Below, in pieces: positions 57,460 through 64,000 of a stretch of DNA of 64,000 nucleotides. Below the pieces are notes generated by a model. That model was given only the letters and a program-made list of their open reading frames with translations. It did not search any database and was not told the DNA's origin. Origin of the DNA: UBA2589 sp965223235 (lineage in GTDB: Bacteria; Gemmatimonadota; Gemmatimonadetes; Longimicrobiales; Gaopeijiaceae); contig CBDCVV010000004.1 in NCBI GenBank assembly GCA_965223235.1, positions 1 to 64,000 of the forward strand. The letters are read 5' to 3'. Each line of letters starts with the position of its first letter. Position 1 is the first letter of the stretch. A program made the translations under genes and the position numbers.

Positions 57460-59315
57460 CAAACCGACCGATGCCCTCCGACCCAACGGCCTTCCTCCGC
57501 AGCGCTCCACTAGTCCCCTTCGAAGTCGGAGGTGATGGAAAGGAAGTGCTGTGGGTGGGCGCTCAGGCCGAACGACTCCTGGGGTGGTCTCTGACGGATT
57601 GGCGAGACGATGATTTTTGGGGACGAGTCATCCTTCCCGACGATCAGATTCCGGCGCTCGAAGCCCGTCGACACGCCCTGCGGAGCGGCGCTCCAGTCGC
57701 CATTGACTATCGGGTCGAGCATCGCGCCGGCCGAATCCTCTGGGTCCATGAAGCGATGGCCCCCAACACAACCCCGGAAGCGACCTCGCTGTGCGGATAT
57801 CTTGTCGATATCACCGATCGCAAGCGCCAGGAGGTCGCGCTCTGGAAGGCCGAGGAGCGTCTTCGCACGCTCGTCCACGGTGCGCCCGACGCGATGTTGA
57901 TCACGGATGACGCCGGCGTCATCCAGAACATGAACGCCCAAGCCGAAGCCCTTTTCGACTATCAGCTCGCAGAGATCGCAGGTTCCTCGATCGATCACCT
58001 CTTGCCCGCGCGGTTGCGCCATCGGGTAGTCGAGATGCGTGCGGCGTTTGACACGGACTCTCGCCGTCGCTCCCTCGTAGATGGTCGCGGCTTCGCCATC
58101 GAACGATCCGACGGAGTCCAGGTCCCCGTAGAACTCAGTCTGAGCTCGGTGCCCGGGCCGGACGATACGCCCCAGATCGTCTGGTCGATCCGAGATCTTA
58201 CCGCCAGACGTCGAATGGAGGCGCAGCTCCGCTCGAGTGAGCGCCGTCTGGAACAGGTCGCGAACGCGGTCCCGGGGATGGTGGCGTTCGTCGACCGCAC
58301 TGGTCGGTATCGATTCGTGAACGAAGCGTACGCTGAGTGGCATGGCTGGAAGCCGGGCCAAATGGAGGGCCGCCTCGTCCGAGAGGTGCTCGGTGAGGGC
58401 GCCTACCAACAGATTGCTGCTTCCGTCGAGGCCGCAAACCAAGGGTCGGCCACTCACTTCCGAGGCGAAGTCGAGAATGGAGCCGGCGAGCGGCTCCCCG
58501 TCAGCGTCAGCTTCGTTCCTCAGCACGACGAGAGCAGCGAGCCTTCCGGCTACTTCGTGGCGCTCTTCGACATGAGTGATGAGATCGCCTCTGCGGAAGC
58601 CGATCGTCGGCATATGGCAGAGCTCGCTCATGTGGCGCGAGTCGCCACGTTGGGCGAGCTCGCCGCGTCGATCGCACACGAAATCAATCAGCCCCTCACT
58701 GCGATCGTGGCGAACGCGGGGGCCGCACGTCACCTGCTCGACCAGACCCCCCCAGCCCTCGCCGACGCTCGCCTCGCCGTCGAGGCCATCCAGAGTGATG
58801 GGCGACGGGCCGGAAATGTGATCGCGAGTCTCCGTCAGCTCATGGAGCGCGGAGAAGCCAAGCGAGAACAGCTCGATCTTCCCACCCTCGTCGACGAAAC
58901 GATCGCTCTTCTCGCGAGCGAAGCACGTCGCCGGGGTGTGCGCCTCTTCAGCGGGACTTGGGACCGGACACTTCCCACCGTCCACGGGGACCCCATCCAA
59001 CTGAAGCAGGTGCTCATGAACCTCATTGTGAACGCTCTCGAAGCCACGAGCGCCATTGAGGGCCCCCGTGAGGTGGAGGCTACCGCTTCCCTCGTCGGGG
59101 CCACCGTCGAGGTCGCCGTTCTCGACAACGGCGTCGGCCTGCCCGCCGGTGACCCCGAGAACCTCTTCGTACCCTTTGTGTCGAAGAAGCCGGACGGCCT
59201 TGGGATGGGTCTCGCCATCAGTCGCACGATCACGGAAGCCCACGACGGAAGCCTGTGGGCGGAGCGACAAGCCGACGGAGGCTCGAGGTTCATCCTCGCA
59301 CTCCCGCTCGGATAG
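57456..59315 (+). CDS. PAS-domain sensor histidine kinase (FixL-like)
   Basis: A 619-residue kinase with no transmembrane helix: three PAS domains (~15-125, ~130-245, ~260-375; the second with TDDAGVIQNMNAQAEALFDY), then the dimerisation and phosphoacceptor helix (AASIAHEINQPLTAIVANAG, His), N box LMNLIVNALEA, G1 DNGVGLP and G2 GLGMGLAIS. The HEINQPL box is that of FixL/DctB-type kinases, matching the FixJ-like partner. Cytosolic sensing of redox, oxygen or a ligand is inferred; no heme-binding His is asserted. Confidence 0.9.
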   Translation: MTNRPMPSDPTAFLRSAPLVPFEVGGDGKEVLWVGAQAERLLGWSLTDWRDDDFWGRVILPDDQIPALEARRHALRSGAPVAIDYRVEHRAGRILWVHEAMAPNTTPEATSLCGYLVDITDRKRQEVALWKAEERLRTLVHGAPDAMLITDDAGVIQNMNAQAEALFDYQLAEIAGSSIDHLLPARLRHRVVEMRAAFDTDSRRRSLVDGRGFAIERSDGVQVPVELSLSSVPGPDDTPQIVWSIRDLTARRRMEAQLRSSERRLEQVANAVPGMVAFVDRTGRYRFVNEAYAEWHGWKPGQMEGRLVREVLGEGAYQQIAASVEAANQGSATHFRGEVENGAGERLPVSVSFVPQHDESSEPSGYFVALFDMSDEIASAEADRRHMAELAHVARVATLGELAASIAHEINQPLTAIVANAGAARHLLDQTPPALADARLAVEAIQSDGRRAGNVIASLRQLMERGEAKREQLDLPTLVDETIALLASEARRRGVRLFSGTWDRTLPTVHGDPIQLKQVLMNLIVNALEATSAIEGPREVEATASLVGATVEVAVLDNGVGLPAGDPENLFVPFVSKKPDGLGMGLAISRTITEAHDGSLWAERQADGGSRFILALPLG

Positions 59316-59387
59316 GCCTCGTTGCCGCCTCCTGGGTACCCGAATACCATCCCCCTCCCTCCGATTCGAGTCTGTGAAGGAGTCCGC

Positions 59388-61682
59388 GTGACTACCCGAC
59401 GTCTACTCGCCGTGCTTGCGATGCTGGTCCTGACCACTGCCCCCGTGCTCGCTCAGGTCCCCACCCCGTCCGAGCACTTCGGATTCCAGATCGGCTCTCA
59501 CCGAAACCTCGCTGACTGGCCCGCGATGACGTCGTACTTCGAGCGTCTCGCCTCGACGAGCGACCGGGTAGTAGTCGACACCCTCGGACCCACGACGATG
59601 GGGCGACCCTTCGTCATGCTCACGATCACGAGCCCGGAGAACCATGCGCGTCTCGACGAGCTTCACGCGATCCAGATGAAGTTGGCCGATCCCCGCACGA
59701 TTTCCGGACCAGCGGAGCGGGCTGCGCTCCTCGACGCGGGAAAGACCGTTGTCCTCATTACTCAAGGAATCCACGCGACCGAGGTCGGCGCGAGCCAGAT
59801 GTCTGCCAACCTCGCGTACGAACTGGCGTCCTCGAATGACGAGAAGGTTCGGCAGATTCTCGATGAGGTCATCCTGCTTCAAATCCCATCGTTGAACCCG
59901 GACGGACTTCAGTGGATCGTCGACTGGTATACCGATCTGGTCGGAACCGCCTTTGAAGCCGCTCCGCTCCCCTGGCTCTACCACTACTACGTCGGCCACG
60001 ACAATAACCGGGATTGGTACGCCTTCACCCAGGACGAGACTGTCCTGACCGTTCAAGAAGCCCACAACGCATGGCATCCCCAGATCGTGCATGACGTGCA
60101 CCAAATGGGTGGGAACGGAGCGCGCATCTTCTTTCCTCCGTACATCGAGCCGTGGGAGCCGAACATCGATCCCGCGCTCACCGCAGCGGTGAGTCAGCTG
60201 GGGACGTACATGGCCGCCGAGCTGATACAGCAAGGCAAAGAAGGCGTAGTGGTGAATGCCCAGTACGACGCCTACACGCCCGCGCGAGCGTACATGCACT
60301 ATCACGGGGCGGCGCGCGTCCTATCCGAGACCGCGTCCGCGCGCATGGCGACCCCGGTCGAGGTGCCGCCCTCCCGTCTCGGGCCCGGTCGCAACTTCGA
60401 CGCGAGTCGACGCTCGTGGAACTTCCCGAGGCCGTGGGAGGGTGGGGCTTGGGGACTCCCCGACATCGTCGAGTACCAGAAGGCAGGAGCTATGGCGCTC
60501 CTTACGAACGCCGCTCGCAACAGGAAGTATTGGCTCGAGAACTTCCTCGGGGTGAATGAACGCGCGGTGCAGAAGTGGGACGCATGGCCCGACGCGTGGG
60601 TAATCCCCTCGGGTCAAGAGAACGCCCCGGGGATCACGTATGCGCTGCGAGCCCTCACAATGGCGGACGTCGAGGTCAGGCGTGCGACGTCGGCGTTCGA
60701 AGTGGAGGGGATGCACTTCCCGGCGGGAAGCTGGGTCATCCCGATGACCCAGCCGTATGCCAGCTTCGCGAATACCATGCTGGAGGTGCAGTACTACCCG
60801 GACCTACGAGAGTATCCTGGGGGTCCGCCTCAACGCCCCTATGACGTGACCGCGCACACGCTCGGGTATCTCCTCGACTTCGACGCCGTGGCGGTGGACG
60901 GTCAGCTCTCCGTATCGCTCAGCGACCCGATCGAAATCCCGGACTTCGACTTCCGGTTGCCCGAGGCGTTCGTGGGCGCCGACGCCCCCCGGGTCGCGCT
61001 ATACAAGTCGTGGCGCGAACCAATGCCAGAAGGATGGCAGCGATGGGTCTTCGACCAGCATGCCATGCCGTACGACACCCTACATGACGCAGACATTCGT
61101 GAGGGTGCGCTATCCGAGTACGACGTCCTTCTATTCCAGGCCCAGTCGGCCGATCAGATCTTGGAGGGGTTCGCCCCGGGATCGGTGCCGCCGGAGTATG
61201 CTGGCGGGCTCGGCGACCGCGGCGCAGCAGCGGTTGCCGCATTCGTCCGTGAAGGCGGTCGTGTGGTGGCCATCGAGGCGGCCACCGACTTTGTGCGGGA
61301 CCTCTTCGATCTCGATATCTCGAGCGTGACCACGGGCCTTAGCAACACGGACTTCTACATCCCCGGGTCGATACTCCGCCTCGAGCTCGACGAGACATCC
61401 CAGCTCAACGCCGGGATGCGGAGCGAGACATCTGCTTGGTATTGGCGATCGAGCATGGCGTACCAGGTAGACGACCCTCGAGTCCGAGTCGCAGCTCGAT
61501 ACGGCTCGGGTGACCCCCTTCTCTCCGGCTGGGTCCTCGGTGGAGAGCACATCGCAGGACAGCCTGCGATCCTAGAGGCCGATATCGGAGCCGGTTCGTT
61601 AGTACTTTTCGGCTTCCAACCGAACTATCGGGCGCAGACGATGGCGACCTGGCCACTCCTCTTCAACGCCCTGAGTAACTAG
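59388..61682 (+). CDS. M14 family zinc carboxypeptidase-like protein
   Basis: A 764-residue exported peptidase. GTG 59388 with AAGGAG 6 nt upstream begins a signal ending LVLTTAPVLAQVP. The M14 fold carries zinc ligands in TQGIHATEVGASQM (HxxE), LQIPSLNPDGLQW, and HDVHQMGGNGARIF. The second half (from ~390) is a beta-rich and Rossmann-like C-terminal part (SEYDVLLFQAQSADQ, FVREGGRVVAIEAATDF). Such large M14 proteins with C-terminal glutamine-amidotransferase-like regions are common in Gemmatimonadota and Bacteroidota. Substrate unknown. Confidence 0.87.
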   Translation: MTTRRLLAVLAMLVLTTAPVLAQVPTPSEHFGFQIGSHRNLADWPAMTSYFERLASTSDRVVVDTLGPTTMGRPFVMLTITSPENHARLDELHAIQMKLADPRTISGPAERAALLDAGKTVVLITQGIHATEVGASQMSANLAYELASSNDEKVRQILDEVILLQIPSLNPDGLQWIVDWYTDLVGTAFEAAPLPWLYHYYVGHDNNRDWYAFTQDETVLTVQEAHNAWHPQIVHDVHQMGGNGARIFFPPYIEPWEPNIDPALTAAVSQLGTYMAAELIQQGKEGVVVNAQYDAYTPARAYMHYHGAARVLSETASARMATPVEVPPSRLGPGRNFDASRRSWNFPRPWEGGAWGLPDIVEYQKAGAMALLTNAARNRKYWLENFLGVNERAVQKWDAWPDAWVIPSGQENAPGITYALRALTMADVEVRRATSAFEVEGMHFPAGSWVIPMTQPYASFANTMLEVQYYPDLREYPGGPPQRPYDVTAHTLGYLLDFDAVAVDGQLSVSLSDPIEIPDFDFRLPEAFVGADAPRVALYKSWREPMPEGWQRWVFDQHAMPYDTLHDADIREGALSEYDVLLFQAQSADQILEGFAPGSVPPEYAGGLGDRGAAAVAAFVREGGRVVAIEAATDFVRDLFDLDISSVTTGLSNTDFYIPGSILRLELDETSQLNAGMRSETSAWYWRSSMAYQVDDPRVRVAARYGSGDPLLSGWVLGGEHIAGQPAILEADIGAGSLVLFGFQPNYRAQTMATWPLLFNALSN

Positions 61683-61694
61683 CGGAGCACGCGG

Positions 61695-62552
61695 ATGACG
61701 AAGGGTGTGAAGTGCCCCCAGTGCGGATCCGACGCCTCTGGCAACTTTTGCCAACAGTGTGGCTCGGCCCTTGGAGGTCGTTTCTGCAACCATTGTGGAA
61801 GCGCCACCGAGGGGAAAGCGAAGTTCTGCAGCGAATGCGGGGGCGCGCTCGGGAAGGGAGCGGGGGCTGGTACGGGGGCCAATGGCGCATCGAGCCGGAA
61901 GGGCAGCGCCCTCCCAGGCGCCGGGCGCGATGAGGTGCGAGCGGCCGCGGCAGAAACAGTCGGTGGGCAGAACCTCCCCTGGTGGATCGCGGGCGCGGCG
62001 ATGTTCGCGCTGATCTTCATGGTCGGGTTGCAAATGGTTCGTCCCGGCCCGGGCGTCGTACCGAGTCCTACCGGTCCGGTTGCCGCGCCCCAGGGCGGGA
62101 GCGGATCGCCTCCCGATCTGACGTCGATGACCCCGATCGAGGCTGCGGATCGCCTGTTCACGCGTGTCATGACCGCGGTCGAGAATGGCGACTCCCTCGT
62201 CGCTCAACAGTTCATGCCGATGGCGATCGGGGCATACCTGCGGGCGGAGCCGCTGAACCACGACGGGCTGTATCACCTATCGACGCTCAATCGGATTGCG
62301 GGGAACTACGCCGCTGCGCACGACAACGCACTTCAGATCGTCGAGTCCGACCCGAACCACCTGCTCGGTCTCGTAGCCGCCGCCCTGGTGACCGAGGAGG
62401 TCGGTGACTACGAGGAGGCGACCGAGCACTACCAGCGCATCCTCGACATCTACGATGAAGAGCGCACGCGCCCGCTGGAGGAGTACGAGGCCCACAGCTT
62501 CGTTGTCGATGGTCTCAAGGTTCAGGCGGAAGCGTTCATGGCGTCGCGCTGA
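61695..62552 (+). CDS. Zinc-ribbon and TPR membrane protein
   Basis: A 285-residue protein: four CxxC pairs forming a double zinc ribbon at ~8-55 (CPQCGSDASGNFCQQCGS, FCNHCGS, FCSECGGALG), a Gly/Ala-rich linker, one transmembrane helix (WIAGAAMFALIFMVGLQM), then a TPR-like domain (~155-270, LYHLSTLNRIAGNYAAAHDN, LVTEEVGDYEEATEHYQRIL). Cytoplasmic ribbons with an external TPR fit a scaffold or sensor; no specific partner. It starts 12 nt after the M14 stop. Confidence 0.75.
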   Translation: MTKGVKCPQCGSDASGNFCQQCGSALGGRFCNHCGSATEGKAKFCSECGGALGKGAGAGTGANGASSRKGSALPGAGRDEVRAAAAETVGGQNLPWWIAGAAMFALIFMVGLQMVRPGPGVVPSPTGPVAAPQGGSGSPPDLTSMTPIEAADRLFTRVMTAVENGDSLVAQQFMPMAIGAYLRAEPLNHDGLYHLSTLNRIAGNYAAAHDNALQIVESDPNHLLGLVAAALVTEEVGDYEEATEHYQRILDIYDEERTRPLEEYEAHSFVVDGLKVQAEAFMASR

Positions 62553-62555
62553 CCG

Positions 62556-63542
62556 TTGAGACTCTACATGACGGGTGGGACCGGCCTAGTCGGTTCTCAC
62601 CTGGCCAAGCATATCCGCGACCGGGACGGCGACGTTGTCGCGCTCTGCCGAGCGACTTCTGACACCTCCTACCTTCGCGAGATCGGCTGCACGCTGGTGA
62701 AGGGCGACATCGGAGACGACCCCGACTCTCTCTCGGAGGGGATGCGCGGGTGTACGCACCTCGTCCACGCTGCCGCGCTCGTCTACGCGGGAGGGGGCTG
62801 GCCTGTAGTCTCCGCCGTCAACGTAGACGGGACCCGAAGAGTGATCACCGCTGCCGCTCGGGCCGGAGTCGAGCACGTGCTCCACGTGTCATCGGTGGCG
62901 GTGTACGGAACCGTGCCTGGTCCGGTCGACGAGCGCCACCCAATCGACGGCCCTCTTCCAGAGGGCGACCTCTATGCCCGCTCAAAGCGAGAGGCGGAAG
63001 ATGTGGCGCGCGCACTCGCTCGCGAGCTCGACTTCGGGCTGACCATCGTGCGGCCGTCCGCTGTGTATGGTGAACGGGATCGCCTCATGGTGCCGGCATT
63101 GGCGAGGATCTTGAGATCGCCTGTCGTACCGATCTTTGGGTCGGGCCGGAATACTCTGCCGGTCGTCTACGCGGCGAATGTGGCCAGCGCGATCCATGCC
63201 GCCTTGGCACAGACGCCCGCCGGCGCGATCTACGACATCGGCCTCGACCACCCGTTACGACAGGAAGAGCTCTTCCAAGGACTCGCCGAAACACTCGGGA
63301 AGCGGCGTCGCTTCGCGCACATCCCGGCTGGGGCGGTCCGCGGTGTGGTGGGGATGCTGAATGCCCTTGGTGTGGGGACCCCCGGCGCACCCCACTTACC
63401 GTTGGAGCGGGTGGCGAGTTTGGCGTTGGGTGAGAATCCTTATCCTTCACGAACGATTCGCTCAGAGCTGGGGTGGTCTCCGCCCCACGATCACACCGAG
63501 GGCCTCGCGCGGGCCGGTCGGTGGTACTTAGAACACTCCTAG
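62556..63542 (+). CDS. NAD-dependent epimerase/dehydratase (extended SDR)
   Basis: A 328-residue extended short-chain dehydrogenase: TGGTGLVGSHLAKHI (GxxGxxG), VHAAALVYAGGGWP, SSVAVYG with active Ser/Thr, YARSKREAE (Tyr-x3-Lys). Substrate may be a nucleotide sugar, steroid-type or terpenoid compound. TTG start 62556, 3 nt after the previous stop, MRLYMTGGTGLVG leaving no room for another start. No sugar-pathway neighbours are visible. Confidence 0.87.
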   Translation: MRLYMTGGTGLVGSHLAKHIRDRDGDVVALCRATSDTSYLREIGCTLVKGDIGDDPDSLSEGMRGCTHLVHAAALVYAGGGWPVVSAVNVDGTRRVITAAARAGVEHVLHVSSVAVYGTVPGPVDERHPIDGPLPEGDLYARSKREAEDVARALARELDFGLTIVRPSAVYGERDRLMVPALARILRSPVVPIFGSGRNTLPVVYAANVASAIHAALAQTPAGAIYDIGLDHPLRQEELFQGLAETLGKRRRFAHIPAGAVRGVVGMLNALGVGTPGAPHLPLERVASLALGENPYPSRTIRSELGWSPPHDHTEGLARAGRWYLEHS

Positions 63543-63578
63543 TTGGTCGACGACCATTACCCACGAGAGCAAACCCCG

Positions 63579-64000
63579 ATGACGGAACCCTTCGACCCTA
63601 CCGCAGACCCGACCAAGCCCTTCCCCCACGACCGCGAGACCGAAGACGAGCGGATGTTGGGCCTCGAAAGCATTAGTAAGGACTCGTGGCGAGTCCTACG
63701 GATCATGGGTGAGTTCGTAGACGGCTTCGACGAGCTCCATTCAATTGGAAGGGCTGTTTCGATTTTCGGCTCTGCCCGCACCAAGCCTCACGATCCGATG
63801 TACCAAGCGTGTGTTGAAACCGCGCGCGTAGTCGGTGAGGCGGGTTTCTCCATTATTACGGGTGGAGGCCCTGGGAAGATGGAAGCGGCGAACAAGGGGG
63901 CGCAGCTTGCCGGGGCCACTTCGATTGGGTGTAACATCGAACTTCCCTTCGAGCAGTCTGGCAACGACTACCTCGACGTCTCGATCGACTTCCGGTACTT
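63579..64000 (+). CDS. LOG family protein, cut by window end
   Basis: The first ~140 residues of a LOG/TIGR00730 protein. An acidic leader (DPTADPTKPFPHDRE) precedes AVSIFGSARTKPHDPMYQ, IITGGGPGKMEAANKGA (nucleotide-binding; first half of the LOG motif) and SIGCNIELPFEQ. The family includes nucleoside 5'-monophosphate phosphoribohydrolases, related to cytokinin activation in plants. The PGGxGT catalytic motif lies beyond the end. Gene continues past 64000. Confidence 0.88.
   Translation, partial: MTEPFDPTADPTKPFPHDRETEDERMLGLESISKDSWRVLRIMGEFVDGFDELHSIGRAVSIFGSARTKPHDPMYQACVETARVVGEAGFSIITGGGPGKMEAANKGAQLAGATSIGCNIELPFEQSGNDYLDVSIDFRY

Noticed and set aside
57510..59270. A 586-codon minus-strand open frame
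   Set aside because: Exact antisense of the PAS histidine kinase; a by-product of GC-rich codon use.
1..64000. CRISPR arrays, insertion sequences, rRNA genes, prophage
   Set aside because: No regularly spaced repeats, transposase motifs, integrases or rRNA sequence blocks were found on either strand.

Overview
The window is about 64 kb of GC-rich (roughly 60-65%) bacterial chromosome around the replication origin. The origin-side order is dnaN-dnaA on the minus strand facing rpmH-rnpA-yidD-yidC-mnmE-acyP-mnmG on the plus strand, followed by parS sites, parA and parB. Proteins made of carboxypeptidase-regulatory-like repeats plus a TonB-plug-like segment, TonB-plug-like lipoproteins, large AAA/TPR transcriptional activators and bactofilin suggest Gemmatimonadota or a close relative. 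That assignment is inferred from gene style; no marker was compared. No insertion sequence, prophage, CRISPR array or rRNA was seen. One tRNA (Asn) is present.

Layout. 0.1-9.5 kb: a dienelactone-hydrolase-like lipoprotein with an apparent frameshift, a LiaF-like protein, argS, an M20 deacylase, a 7Fe ferredoxin, and a minus-strand group with a PduO-type cobalamin adenosyltransferase. 9.6-13.8 kb: a zinc-ribbon membrane protein, an RDD protein, CcdA, a DsbA-like lipoprotein and an M23 peptidase, a plausible envelope thiol-redox and cell-wall group. 13.9-15.3 kb: a Cys-rich MarR regulator and arsM sharing a candidate operator. 15.3-24.4 kb: envelope proteins, a TetR regulator with its palindrome, an AraC-type plus BTAD/AAA regulator pair, and a membrane HD-GYP protein preceded by an unlisted 23-residue peptide gene. 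25.5-31 kb: a PafA-like phosphatase, tdk, tRNA-Asn and a tandem paralog pair. 29.9-32.4 kb: a three-gene phospholipid operon: acyltransferase, a protein resembling mitochondrial TAM41 CDP-diacylglycerol synthase, and a CDP-alcohol phosphatidyltransferase. 32.4-41.9 kb: a lipid kinase, a candidate sigma-54 promoter, uppS, ada, a LuxR-type LAL regulator, a thioesterase, pyrE and an OmpA-family lipoprotein.

42-55.9 kb is the origin and segregation block. The dnaA-dnaN spacer has DnaA boxes, a GC cluster, TAG-type trinucleotides and an AT-rich tract, which is an oriC-like arrangement. The rnpA reading frame stays open across the whole of rpmH and has no ATG, GTG or TTG at its conserved N-terminus. 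mnmE can only be full length if it starts at a CTG that follows a good Shine-Dalgarno sequence. parA-parB is translationally coupled to a membrane-anchored M23 peptidase and followed by bactofilin, linking chromosome segregation genes with cell-wall and cytoskeleton genes. 56-64 kb: a Nif3-family protein, a FixJ/FixL-like two-component pair behind tandem repeats, an M14 peptidase, a zinc-ribbon/TPR protein, an epimerase, and a LOG-family protein cut by the window end.

The sequence may contain occasional indel errors: the first gene has one likely homopolymer frameshift. Start-codon and frameshift claims should be read with that in mind.
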